The position numbers and the translations under genes were made by a program. From NCBI RefSeq assembly GCF_014926385.1, contig NZ_CP053291.1, positions 2,046,001 to 2,110,000 on the forward strand: a stretch of DNA of 64,000 bases, in the 5' to 3' direction. This DNA comes from Trueperella pecoris (GTDB lineage Bacteria; Actinomycetota; Actinomycetes; Actinomycetales; Actinomycetaceae). The notes beneath the pieces are model-generated. The model saw nothing but the letters and a program-made list of their open reading frames with translations. It was not told where the DNA came from and made no database searches. Of this stretch, positions 44,063 through 52,921 are shown piece after piece. Position 1 is the stretch's first letter. Every line of letters starts with the position of its first letter.

Positions 44063-44740
44063 CTAGACAGCGCCCTTGGCGGTGAGGTAGGTCAGCACGG
44101 CACGCACGCGGCGATTGTCTTCGCCCGGCGGCAGGCCGAGCTTGGTAAAAACATTGGCCACATGCTTAGAGACGGACGCGCCGGAAAGATAAAGCTCCTC
44201 GGCGATCTCCGCGTTCGACTTTCCCTGCGCCATCAGCTCGAGCACCTCCGACTCGCGCGGCGTGAGCGCATCCAGCGCGCTACCCTTCCCGCGCACGAGC
44301 CCCGCGGCCACCTCTGGGTCAACGACGACGCCGCCGCCCGCGACGATCGCCAGCGATTGCACAAAATCGGCCACGCGCGATACTCGCTCCTTGAGAAGGT
44401 AACCCAGGCCGCCGCGGTCGGCGCTCGGGGTCGCCGTCGAGCTGAAGAGGGCCGAGGCGTAGGCGGGCGCCACGTACTGGCTCAGGACCATGACGGACAG
44501 GCCGGGGAATTCGCCGCGCAGCTCAGCGGCCACGCGCAGCCCGTCGTCGGTCATCGTGGGCGGCATGCGCACGTCGGTCACCAGCACGTCAATCGCATCA
44601 TCGGCCATCAGCTCGCGCACGGCGCTCATGGTGGAAGGCGCGTCGGAAGTTTGGCCCACCACCTCGTGGCCCACGCGTTCGAGAATGCCGGCCAGGCCCT
44701 CGCGCACCAGCGTGGCGTCGTCGGCTAGGAAAATCTTCAT
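44063..44740 (-). CDS. NarL/LuxR-family response regulator
   Basis: The 225-residue protein has an N-terminal receiver domain with acidic pair ADD at residues 6-8, phospho-acceptor Asp in VLVTDVRMPP near residue 56 and Lys in YLLKERVS. A LuxR helix-turn-helix follows from residue 160 (LTPRESEVLELMAQGKSNAEIA). It overlaps the histidine kinase by 4 nt. With the divergent ABC exporter at 45568-47684 it probably forms a sensing and export module, for example against antimicrobial peptides; this is inference from context. Confidence 0.92.
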   Translation of the reverse strand: MKIFLADDATLVREGLAGILERVGHEVVGQTSDAPSTMSAVRELMADDAIDVLVTDVRMPPTMTDDGLRVAAELRGEFPGLSVMVLSQYVAPAYASALFSSTATPSADRGGLGYLLKERVSRVADFVQSLAIVAGGGVVVDPEVAAGLVRGKGSALDALTPRESEVLELMAQGKSNAEIAEELYLSGASVSKHVANVFTKLGLPPGEDNRRVRAVLTYLTAKGAV

Positions 44741-45456
44741 CCGTGCCCCTTTGCGATCGCTGTTTCGCCCCTGCGCAAAAGGAGCGGAATTGTTCCGACG
44801 ACGGCGGTCGGGCCGCCTACCGGCGAGTTGACCGTAAGGTTGCCGCCAAATGCAGCGAGCCGCTCGCGCAAGCCCGCAAGTCCGCGGCCCGGCTTGATCT
44901 CGGCCCCGCCCGGGCCGTCATCCACCACCGACACCTTCAGGTCAGTATCCGCCGCGAGCAGGAGGGTCACGCGCGAACCGGGGGCATACTTGGCCACGTT
45001 GGTCAGCGCCTCGGAGGCCATGAAGTAGGCGGCCGCCATCACACCCTCCGGCATGTCAGGCAGCGGGTGGGGAACGATAACTCGCACCGGGGTCGCACAA
45101 CGCTCTGCCGCGCTACGCACAGCCCGCTCCAAGCCAAGGTCGGAGAGCACCTTGGGGTGGATCTCGTTGACCGTCTCGCGAAGCGCCTTGAGCGCCGCCT
45201 CGTTCATGGCCAGCGCCCGGGAAAGCACGCCGGGCAGGTCCGCGAGCGCCTCGGGTAGGCCCTCGGCGGCCGCCATGTCCACCAAGAATTGTGCCTCGCC
45301 GATCGCCATGCCGGAGGCGACGAGGTGCTGCTGAGCGCCATCGTGAAGGTTGCGCTCAATACGGCGTCGTTCAATTTCGAACGCCGAGACGATCTCGCGG
45401 CGCGAATCGGTCAGCTGGGCGATTTCGCGGGCGATGTTCTTCCTGAACCTCAACAT
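44737..45456 (-). CDS. Short NarL-type sensor histidine kinase without sensor domain
   Basis: The 239-residue protein contains only the HisKA_3 dimerisation helix, with phospho-acceptor His in ERRRIERNLHDGAQQHLV near residue 36, and an HATPase_c domain (EALTNVAKYAPGS, VVDDGPGG, RGLAGLRERLAAFGGNL). No membrane helix or sensor region precedes it. ATG 45456 is six bases after TAAGCT (45468-45463), consistent with a leaderless mRNA, so the short form looks genuine. It may be cytosolic and respond through a partner such as the adjacent ABC exporter. Confidence 0.88.
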   Translation of the reverse strand: MLRFRKNIAREIAQLTDSRREIVSAFEIERRRIERNLHDGAQQHLVASGMAIGEAQFLVDMAAAEGLPEALADLPGVLSRALAMNEAALKALRETVNEIHPKVLSDLGLERAVRSAAERCATPVRVIVPHPLPDMPEGVMAAAYFMASEALTNVAKYAPGSRVTLLLAADTDLKVSVVDDGPGGAEIKPGRGLAGLRERLAAFGGNLTVNSPVGGPTAVVGTIPLLLRRGETAIAKGHG

Positions 45457-45567
45457 GTCTCCAGCTTATCGGCTCGCCCAGCGGGCCCGACAGGTAGACC
45501 TAGCTCTACCCTAAAATCGGAAGTTGGCACCATGTTGCTCCGTGGCGAGAACCGATTGAATAGAAGC

Positions 45568-46290
45568 ATGAACGAAAGCACACTGTACGCAACACAATTA
45601 ATGAAGACCTACGGTTCTGTCCATGCGCTGGCCGGGGTAGACGTTCGCATCGACGCCGGCGAGCTAGTGGCGATCATGGGCCCCTCAGGCTCGGGCAAGT
45701 CCACGCTCTTGCACGTCCTGTCCGGCATCCTCGTCCCCGATTCGGGGCAGGTCAACCTCGGGCAGGTCACCGTCACCTCGTTGAACGACGCCGCCCGCTC
45801 GCGCCTACGGCGCGAGCGCTTCGGTTTCGTCTTTCAAGATGGCCAGCTCATCCCTGAACTGACTGCGCGCGAAAACGTTGCATTGCCGCTGTTTGCCGCG
45901 GGCTCCCGCCGTGGAATTGCCCTGCGCAAAGCCGACGAGTGGCTTTACCGCCTCGGGGTGGGCGATCAGGCCAAGAAGCGTCCGGGCGAAATGTCCGGCG
46001 GCCAGGCCCAGCGCGTGGCGATCGCACGGTCCATGGTGGCCAACCCCGCCATCATTTTCGCTGACGAACCGACCGGCGCCCTCGACCAGGCCACCGGCCA
46101 CGAGGTCATGCAACTCCTGTCGACGACGGCCCGGATGAATGGCACGACGCTCGTCGTCGTCACCCATGACCTCAAGGTCGCCTCGTGGTGCGACCGCCTC
46201 GTGGAAATCCGCGACGGCCTGATCCACACCGACAGGCCGATGGCGCAGGTGTCGGGCGCGGAGGCAACGGGCGCGGAGGTGGCTTCATGA
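45568..46290 (+). CDS. ABC exporter ATP-binding protein (MacB/FtsE type)
   Basis: The 240-residue ATPase has Walker A GPSGSGKST near residue 40, Q-loop FGFVFQDGQLIPELTA, signature MSGGQAQRVAIARSM, Walker B IIFADEPTGALD and switch VVVTHD. It overlaps the FtsX-type permease gene by 4 nt. A short Ala/Glu tail follows residue 225. No good ribosome site precedes ATG 45568. It is divergent from the two-component system, which probably controls it. Confidence 0.92.
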   Translation: MNESTLYATQLMKTYGSVHALAGVDVRIDAGELVAIMGPSGSGKSTLLHVLSGILVPDSGQVNLGQVTVTSLNDAARSRLRRERFGFVFQDGQLIPELTARENVALPLFAAGSRRGIALRKADEWLYRLGVGDQAKKRPGEMSGGQAQRVAIARSMVANPAIIFADEPTGALDQATGHEVMQLLSTTARMNGTTLVVVTHDLKVASWCDRLVEIRDGLIHTDRPMAQVSGAEATGAEVAS

Positions 46291-47684
46291 ACACGCTTCA
46301 GATGGCGAGTCAGCTCGCCGTGTCGCGCATCCGTAACGCGCGCGGGCATGCCCTTCTGGACACGCTCGCAGTGGTCGCCTTTTCCGTGTCGTCGTGGCTA
46401 CTGCTCACGACGATGGGCGGGGTGTGGATGTTCTATGGGCGCAAGAGCAAACTCAGCGACATGCTGTACGAGGCCTATTCCATTCCTCGCATTGATACTC
46501 AAGCTCTCGGTGGAATATATATGTCGCTAGCCTTGCTTGCGCTCGCGTTACTCATCATTCCCCTTCTTTCACTCGGCTCCTCCGCCGCACGCCTGGGCGC
46601 GGGCGGGCGCGCCAAGCGCCTCGCCTCCCTGCGCCTGATTGGCCTGACCGCCGGGCAAATCAACATCATGACCCTCGTCGAGACGATGATTCAGGCCCTC
46701 GTCGGCTTCGTGATCGGGCTAGCCCTGTACCTGGTCAGCCTCGGCGGCTGGTCCCAGATCACCTTCACCACACTCAACATTCGCGTGGGCGAAATGATGC
46801 TCCCTTGGTGGGGATTCCTTATCGCCCTTGGGCTCATCATCCTGATCACGTTTGGCTCAACGCTCGTCGGCTTGCGCCGGGTCGCGATATCACCACTGGG
46901 CGTGGCTCGCCGCGAGAGCCCTCAAGCACTTAGGTATTGGCGCGTCATCGGCATCGTCGTCGTATTGCCGGCGCTCATCATCTCCATGAAGAACCTCAAC
47001 GGACAGAGCACAGCGGGAAATGTCATCATCCCAAGCCTCTTCTTCATGATGTTCTTCCTCACCATATCCATCGCTGGCCCACTGTTCATTCAGATGGCCA
47101 CACGCCCAGCTATTCGTACGTCTAGCTCCGCCAAGCTCCTGGGAGCGCGGCGAGTGCTTGACGATCCGCGTGCCGCTTGGCGAAACGTCTCTGCCATTTC
47201 GCTCATGGCGCTCATGGCCTCAGTGGTCGTCTTTGGGCTTTCGATTGCCCTCTCCGGGAACTCACCGGATCCGACAATTGCCAATCTCCGCCTCGTGCTC
47301 GTCTCCGACATCACGAAGGGCGTCACGATCGCACTCGCCTTCGCCCTGATCCTCGGCGCGACCTCCACGCTCATCCACCAGGCATCCGACGTCTTCGACC
47401 GCGCCGACGAGTCCCTCGCCCTGACCAAGATGGGCCTCCCGCGTGGCGTGCTCCTCAAGGCACGTCTGTGGCAGGTAATCCCGCCTCTCCTTCTCATGCT
47501 CGGCGTGACAATCGGCCTCGGCGCCATCCTTGGCCTGGCTGCCGGAAACACGCCAAATTCGCAGAATTACTCGATGCTCATGTGGGTTGTGGGGGTGGGC
47601 TTCACGTTGACCGTCGCGGCCGTCGTCGCCACGGTTCCCATCCAGTCGATGGTTCTCTCACGGAACTCGCGCAAGAACGACTAG
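46287..47684 (+). CDS. FtsX-type ABC exporter permease
   Basis: The 465-residue membrane protein has about ten predicted helices in two halves, each with an FtsX-like unit. The first half includes YMSLALLALALLIIPLLSLG and MTLVETMIQALVGFVIGLAL, and the second WRNVSAISLMALMASVVVFG and a closing pair near the C-terminus. It is the partner of the ATPase before it (ATGA overlap). No large extracellular domain is present, unlike MacB or BceB. The substrate is unknown; antimicrobial peptides or lipids are common for this group. Confidence 0.88.
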   Translation: MNTLQMASQLAVSRIRNARGHALLDTLAVVAFSVSSWLLLTTMGGVWMFYGRKSKLSDMLYEAYSIPRIDTQALGGIYMSLALLALALLIIPLLSLGSSAARLGAGGRAKRLASLRLIGLTAGQINIMTLVETMIQALVGFVIGLALYLVSLGGWSQITFTTLNIRVGEMMLPWWGFLIALGLIILITFGSTLVGLRRVAISPLGVARRESPQALRYWRVIGIVVVLPALIISMKNLNGQSTAGNVIIPSLFFMMFFLTISIAGPLFIQMATRPAIRTSSSAKLLGARRVLDDPRAAWRNVSAISLMALMASVVVFGLSIALSGNSPDPTIANLRLVLVSDITKGVTIALAFALILGATSTLIHQASDVFDRADESLALTKMGLPRGVLLKARLWQVIPPLLLMLGVTIGLGAILGLAAGNTPNSQNYSMLMWVVGVGFTLTVAAVVATVPIQSMVLSRNSRKND

Positions 47685-47732
47685 GGAGCTACATCTTCGA
47701 GCGTCGCCTTTTCTTGCTTGTCCCCAGCCTCA

Positions 47733-47797
47733 TGGCTAAACGACGTTTCTCAGCCCTAAGTTCCCCGATCGCAAGGCCAAGAAACGTCGTTTAGCCA
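47733..47797. repeat. Large perfect inverted repeat between exporter and fusion gene
   Basis: An 18-bp arm TGGCTAAACGACGTTTCT (47733-47750) is repeated in inverse at 47780-47797 without mismatch, loop 29 nt. It lies 48 bp after the permease stop and 8 bp before a TAAAAT -10 box. It may terminate the exporter operon, serve as a binding site, or be a mobile-element trace. Part of the arm (GAAACGTCGTT) recurs at 48504-48514. Confidence 0.75.
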
Positions 47798-47804
47798 CAA
47801 GACA

Positions 47805-47836
47805 TAAAATGCGCGTTTACCATGACAGTTGTCATG
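47805..47836 (+). promoter_or_regulatory. Promoter and dyad operator of the fusion gene
   Basis: TAAAAT at 47805-47810 is a likely -10 box. CATGACA-GT-TGTCATG at 47821-47836 follows, a 7-bp dyad just past the expected transcription start. Its core GACA-GT-TGTC resembles the core GACA-CT-TGTC of the dyad at 48463-48476 after the gene. A LuxR-type regulator is a reasonable binder. Confidence 0.5.
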
Positions 47837-47893
47837 CCCAGATCCGGGCAAACGGCACTTCCGCTCCCGCCCCCACCGCAGCAGACTGGTGGC

Positions 47894-48412
47894 ATGAACG
47901 CAATAGCAGCCCGCGGGCTCACGAAAAGATTCGGCCAGCTCAACGCTGTGGCTGGCATTGATCTCACGATCGGCGTCGGCGAGGTGGTCGCCCTCCTCGG
48001 GCCCAACGGAGCCGGGAAGACCACCGCGCTGGACATGATCCTCGGTCTGACCACCTTCGGACGGCCGGGCTACCTCCAGCGGGCGCTCCAAGCGGGTGCA
48101 CGCGGGTTCGTCGTCAAAGAGACCCCCGCAGAGCAGCTGGCGGACGTTGTGCGGGCCGTTCATGCTGGTCAACGCGTTATTGATCCGGCGCTCGCCACCG
48201 AAGCCCTCTTCTCTGGGGCAAACCCGCTCACCGAGCGCGAACGGGAGATCCTGCGGCTGGCCCTCGACGGCGGCACGGTCGCCGATATCGCCGCACGGGT
48301 CTACCTATCGGAGGGGACCGTGCGCAACCACCTGTCGGCGGCGATTGGCAAGATGGGCGTGCGGACTCGCGCCGAGGCAGCACGCGCCGCCCGCGACCTT
48401 GGGTGGCTCTAG
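47894..48412 (+). CDS. In-frame fusion of an ABC ATPase N-terminus to a response-regulator C-terminus
   Basis: Residues 1-54 are the start of an ABC exporter ATPase (MNAIAARGLTKRFGQLNAVA, Walker A GPNGAGKT at residues 37-44). Residues from about 52 onward are the last third of a NarL-type receiver (LTTFGRPGYLQRALQAGA, GFVVKE with the conserved Lys) and a complete LuxR helix-turn-helix (residues 111-165). The frame is intact across the join at 48044-48055. Missing are Q-loop, signature, Walker B and the receiver's phospho-acceptor Asp. A deletion in an operon ordered ATPase, permease, kinase, regulator would produce exactly this. ATG 47894 follows GGTGG; ATG 47822 in the same frame is an alternative start. 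If expressed, it could bind DNA without phosphorylation. Confidence 0.85.
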   Translation: MNAIAARGLTKRFGQLNAVAGIDLTIGVGEVVALLGPNGAGKTTALDMILGLTTFGRPGYLQRALQAGARGFVVKETPAEQLADVVRAVHAGQRVIDPALATEALFSGANPLTEREREILRLALDGGTVADIAARVYLSEGTVRNHLSAAIGKMGVRTRAEAARAARDLGWL

Positions 48413-48462
48413 CCCGGTCGTGGGTTTCCCAGTCCGGGATTTTCCCCGATCATCAGCACCTT

Positions 48463-48476
48463 CCGACACTTGTCGG
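48463..48476. promoter_or_regulatory. Dyad CCGACA-CT-TGTCGG downstream of the fusion gene
   Basis: This 14-bp dyad has a core GACA-CT-TGTC like the one before the fusion gene. It is enclosed by a wider inverted repeat of GGGATTTtC (48436-48444) and GAAATCCC (48481-48488). It could be a second operator or part of a terminator. Confidence 0.4.
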
Positions 48477-48514
48477 CACTGAAATCCCTGGTTATAGGGG
48501 CGGGAAACGTCGTT

Positions 48515-48579
48515 AAGTACTGACGATTAATATTGGCCGTAAATTTCGGTCTCAAGTACTAGCCTTAAGCATCGGCCAT
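48515..48579. repeat. Imperfect direct repeat before hrpA
   Basis: AAGTACT...TTAA-AT-GGCC occurs at 48515-48538 and again at 48554-48577, 39 bp apart. Each contains the palindrome AGTACT. The function is unknown; the hrpA promoter must lie nearby. Confidence 0.4.
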
Positions 48580-48637
48580 GCGGGCATACAGAACGCTGAC
48601 AACCCAAGACCTAGCACGCGTGGCACAATGGTAGGCG

Positions 48638-51600
48638 ATGACGACGAACGAAAACCCGGCCAAACACACCAAACGCACGCCCGGCACCAGGCGCACCAAG
48701 CGCACCCCGCGCGGCCCGCGACCCTTCACCCCCGCCGAACTCCAGGCCCGCCGCGACGCCGTACCCACCATCACCTACCCCGCCCAGCTGCCGGTATCGG
48801 CGCGCAAAGCTGACATCGCCGCGGCAATCGAGCACAACCAGGTCGTGATCCTCGCCGGCGAAACCGGCTCCGGAAAGACCACCCAGTTGCCCAAGATCTG
48901 CCTCGAACTTGGCCGCGGAATCACCGGCATGATCGGCCACACCCAGCCGCGCCGTATCGCCGCACGCTCGGTGGCGGACCGCATCTGCGAAGAACTCGGC
49001 GTGCAACTCGGAGACGCGATCGGCTACCAGGTTCGCTTCACCGAGCAGGTCTCACGCACCACCCTCGTCAAACTCATGACCGACGGCATCCTCCTTGCCG
49101 AAACCCAATCTGACCCCGAGCTACGCAAATACGACACGATCATCATCGACGAAGCTCACGAGCGCTCCCTCAACATCGACTTCCTCCTCGGCTACCTCGC
49201 CAACCTCCTCCCCCGCCGCCCCGACCTCAAAGTCATCATCACCTCCGCCACCATCGACTCCCAGCGCTTCGCCGAACACTTCGGGCGCCACATGTACGGC
49301 GGTTTCCCCGGCAACGAAGCCCCCATCATCGAGGTCTCCGGACGCACCTACCCCGTCGAGATCCGCTATCGCCCGCTCTACGACGCCGCACCCGCCGCAG
49401 ACTTGGACCGGGCCGACGTTCGGGAAAAGCTCTCCCGCGAGGAGGCGCACGACCAGATCAGCGGTATCATTGACGCCGCCCACGAGCTCATGGCCGAGGG
49501 CCCTGGCGACATCCTCGTCTTCCTCTCCGGCGAAGGAGAAATCCGCGACACGGCGAAGGCGTTCGCCGAAGAACTCGGAAACCGGTACATCGAGCCCGGT
49601 GGCCAATCCTCCGTGCCCGGCGCGGTTGAGGTCCTGACACTGTTCGCGCGCCTCTCGGGCGCCGAGCAACGGCGCATCTTTCAGTCCCACCGCCACCGCC
49701 GCATTATCCTCGCCACGAACATCGCCGAAACTTCGCTCACCGTGCCAGGAATCCGGTACGTCATTGACCCGGGAACGGCCCGAATCTCGCGCTATTCCAA
49801 CAAAACAAAGGTGCAGCGCCTCCCCATCGAGCCGATCTCGCAGGCCTCGGCCAACCAGCGCTCCGGCCGTTCGGGCCGTGTCCAGGACGGTATCGCCATC
49901 CGCCTATACTCCGAAGAAGACTTCACTGCCCGCCCCGAGTTCACCGAGCCAGAGATTCAACGAACCTCGCTCGCCTCCGTCATCTTGCAGATGGCATCCA
50001 TGAACCTGGGCTCAGTTGAAGAATTTCCCTTCATCGATCCGCCGGACATGCGGGCCGTGCGCGCAGGCATCCAGCTCCTCGAGGAGATCGGCGCCCTCGC
50101 CCCCATGTCGGCAACTGCCAAAGGCACGGCCATCGGCTCTGGCACCCACCTACTCACCGACGTCGGCCGCACGCTCTCCCGCCTGCCCATCGACCCCCGC
50201 CTCGGGCGTATGCTGCTGTCCGCCTCCGAGCAGGGCTGCGCAGGCGAGGTCCTCGTGCTGGTCGCTGCCATGTCCGTCCAAGACGTCCGCGAGCGCCCCG
50301 CCGAGTTCAAGGCGCAGGCAGACCAGCTACACGCTCGCTTTACCGACCGAACCTCCGACTTCCTTGCCTATCTCAACCTGTGGCGTTACCTGCGCACGCA
50401 GCAACGCGAGCTGTCTGGCTCGGCCTTCCGGCGCACGTGCCGGGCCGAATACCTTAACTGGTTGCGCTTCCGCGAGTGGCAAGACGTCGTCGTACAACTT
50501 CGCGAGATGGCGCGCCCGCTGGGCATGGACATCACTCCCATCACGCTCCCCACCCGCGCCGCGCTCGCCCGGGCGGCCGCGGAGGACAAGGACAACTCGC
50601 ACAACCAAGATGTGGCGCGGGCCGTCAAGGAGCTCAGCCAATCAGCCGACACCCCGGCGGCCGACCAGATCCACCGCTCCATGCTCGTCGGGCTCCTGTC
50701 CAACCTCGGCTCATGGGACGAGCGGACGAAGGACTATCTAGGGGCGCGCGGCACCCGATTCGTCATATGGCCAGGCTCGGGCCTACACCGGCGTAACCCG
50801 AGTTGGGTGATGGCCGCCGAGCTCGTGGAAACCTCCCGGCTCTTCGCCCGCACGGCCGCCCAAATTAAGCCCGAATGGGTGGAGGAGGTGGGCGGCCACC
50901 TGGTGCGCAAGCAACACTCCGAACCGTTCTGGTCCGCCCGCGAGGGAGCCGCCATGGCTCATGAGAAGGTCACGCTCTACGGGCTGACCGTCATCGCCGA
51001 CCGCAAAGTTCTCCTATCCAAGGTGGGCACGCCCGCCGCTCGCGAGCTAGCCCGCGAGCTCTTCATTCGCCACGGCCTGGTGGAAAACCAGTGGCGCGCT
51101 CACCACGCCTTCATCAAACACAATGCGAAGACAATCGAGGAGGCTCAGGAGGTCGAGCAGCGTCTGCGCCAGGTCGGCCTGGTGGCCGATGAGGCCGCCC
51201 GTTTCACATTCTTCGACGAACGTATCCCGGCGAACATCGTCTCCGGGCGCCACTTCGATTCGTGGTGGAAGCGGGAGCGTCACAAGAATCCCGAGCTGTT
51301 GAACTTCACCCGCGAGTTCCTTCTCGGTCAGACCTCTGCCTCCGATACCGACTTCCCCGACGAGTGGGTTCAGGGCGACATCACTTTGCCGATCACCTAC
51401 CATTACTCGCCCGGCAAGCACGCCGACGGCCTCGCCATCGACGTCCCCGTCACGCTCCTGCCCCAGCTTACCGACGAGGGCTTCGACTGGCTCGTTCCTG
51501 GCATGCTCCCCGAGCTCGTCGTCGCCACGATCCGCGCCTTACCCAAGGTTGTGCGACGCAACCTTGTTCCCGCCCCCGACGTCGCGCGCGATATCCTCGC

Positions 51601-52921
51601 CCGCCTGCCCGAGTGGGAATCGGTCGCACACGGGCAGCCAGGGGCGCCCAGCTTCCGCCAGGCATTCAACGACGCCGTTCGTGCACTTCGCGGCGTGGAG
51701 GTCACGGCCGATCAGTGGGCGGCAACCGACCTCCCCTCCCATCTTGAGATCACGTTCCGGGTGCGTTCGGAGCGCGGCGCCGTCCTGGACGAGGGCACCT
51801 CGATCACGGAGCTCCAACGTAAACTCGCCCCGCAGACGCGCTCAGCGGTCGAGTCAGTGGTCAAGGGCGCGGTGGCTCAGGCCCTCGAGGAGGCGCGCGC
51901 CCAGCTACTCGCGCAGGAGCGGCCCGCCTCGCCACAACCAGTGGGCTGCGCTCCGCAGCAGCGGCCTGCTCCCGAGCAGGAGCCGGCCGCCCTCCCCGGC
52001 GTCGAGGACAATCTCCACACGTGGCCCGAGTCCACCGAGGAGCTCCCACCGATGGTAGAAACCATGGGTCCGCGGGGCATGACCGTGCGCGGCTACCCGG
52101 CCTTCGTCGAGGTTCGTTCGCCCGCCGGGCCCGGAGTCGGCGTCGGCCTGCGCATCCTCGCCGAGCCGGCCGAACAAGTGCGCGACCACCGCCTCGGCGT
52201 CGTCCGACTACTCAGCCTCGATCTTGCCCTGCCCGAATCCCGCATCACCTCGCGTTGGACGGGGGAGGAGTCGCTGACGATGGCGGCGGCGCCCTACCCG
52301 AACACGGGGGCCGTCGTCGCCGACCTGCAACTGGCCGCGGCGCGCAACATCGCCGACCGCTGGGCCGCGGCGAACGACAAGCCGCTTGGGCGCCTGCGCA
52401 CCCGCGCCGACTACCTCCTCCTGCGCAACCACGCCCGCGACCTGCTCGAGGACGAGGTCTACCAGCTAGTGAAGGTGGCCGTCCGCGTCCTTCGCGCATA
52501 CGGCGACGCCGACGCCAAGGTTCGCGCCAACAGCTCGCTCGCCCTCATCAACACCGTCACTGACGTGCGCGAACAGATCTCCGGCCTCGTCTACGACGGT
52601 TTCCTCTCCGCCACGCCCGCCGACCGGCTCACCCACCTCGTGCGCTACCTGCAAGCAGCGGCCATGCGCATCGACAAGGCGGCCACGAATCCTGCGGCCG
52701 ACGACGCCGCCGCCTGGCAGGTCCACGACGTCGAGGACGCACTCGCCGATGAACGCCAGGCCTTCGCGGCCCAGTCCTACAACGCGCAACGCGCCGCCAC
52801 GCTCACACAGGCGCGCTGGATGGTCGAAGAACTACGGGTGTCCTTGTTCGCTCAGCAACTCGGAACGGCAGGCAAGGTCTCCCCGCAACGCATCCGCAAG
52901 CTCCTATTCGCGTCTCGCTAA
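48638..52921 (+). CDS. hrpA: ATP-dependent RNA helicase HrpA
   Basis: HrpA is a DEAH-box helicase linked to rescue of stalled ribosomes and mRNA processing. The 1427-residue protein has motif I GETGSGKTTQ near residue 75, motif II DEAHERS near residue 169, motif III TSATID, motif V NIAETSLTVPGI and motif VI QRSGRSGR. The helicase-associated and OB-fold domains follow, then a long DUF3418 region to the C-terminus, with a Pro/Gln-rich insert near residue 1110. It is slightly longer than the E. coli protein (1300). The N-terminal tail is Lys/Arg/Thr-rich. The stop overlaps the next gene's stop by 4 nt. Confidence 0.96.
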   Translation: MTTNENPAKHTKRTPGTRRTKRTPRGPRPFTPAELQARRDAVPTITYPAQLPVSARKADIAAAIEHNQVVILAGETGSGKTTQLPKICLELGRGITGMIGHTQPRRIAARSVADRICEELGVQLGDAIGYQVRFTEQVSRTTLVKLMTDGILLAETQSDPELRKYDTIIIDEAHERSLNIDFLLGYLANLLPRRPDLKVIITSATIDSQRFAEHFGRHMYGGFPGNEAPIIEVSGRTYPVEIRYRPLYDAAPAADLDRADVREKLSREEAHDQISGIIDAAHELMAEGPGDILVFLSGEGEIRDTAKAFAEELGNRYIEPGGQSSVPGAVEVLTLFARLSGAEQRRIFQSHRHRRIILATNIAETSLTVPGIRYVIDPGTARISRYSNKTKVQRLPIEPISQASANQRSGRSGRVQDGIAIRLYSEEDFTARPEFTEPEIQRTSLASVILQMASMNLGSVEEFPFIDPPDMRAVRAGIQLLEEIGALAPMSATAKGTAIGSGTHLLTDVGRTLSRLPIDPRLGRMLLSASEQGCAGEVLVLVAAMSVQDVRERPAEFKAQADQLHARFTDRTSDFLAYLNLWRYLRTQQRELSGSAFRRTCRAEYLNWLRFREWQDVVVQLREMARPLGMDITPITLPTRAALARAAAEDKDNSHNQDVARAVKELSQSADTPAADQIHRSMLVGLLSNLGSWDERTKDYLGARGTRFVIWPGSGLHRRNPSWVMAAELVETSRLFARTAAQIKPEWVEEVGGHLVRKQHSEPFWSAREGAAMAHEKVTLYGLTVIADRKVLLSKVGTPAARELARELFIRHGLVENQWRAHHAFIKHNAKTIEEAQEVEQRLRQVGLVADEAARFTFFDERIPANIVSGRHFDSWWKRERHKNPELLNFTREFLLGQTSASDTDFPDEWVQGDITLPITYHYSPGKHADGLAIDVPVTLLPQLTDEGFDWLVPGMLPELVVATIRALPKVVRRNLVPAPDVARDILARLPEWESVAHGQPGAPSFRQAFNDAVRALRGVEVTADQWAATDLPSHLEITFRVRSERGAVLDEGTSITELQRKLAPQTRSAVESVVKGAVAQALEEARAQLLAQERPASPQPVGCAPQQRPAPEQEPAALPGVEDNLHTWPESTEELPPMVETMGPRGMTVRGYPAFVEVRSPAGPGVGVGLRILAEPAEQVRDHRLGVVRLLSLDLALPESRITSRWTGEESLTMAAAPYPNTGAVVADLQLAAARNIADRWAAANDKPLGRLRTRADYLLLRNHARDLLEDEVYQLVKVAVRVLRAYGDADAKVRANSSLALINTVTDVREQISGLVYDGFLSATPADRLTHLVRYLQAAAMRIDKAATNPAADDAAAWQVHDVEDALADERQAFAAQSYNAQRAATLTQARWMVEELRVSLFAQQLGTAGKVSPQRIRKLLFASR

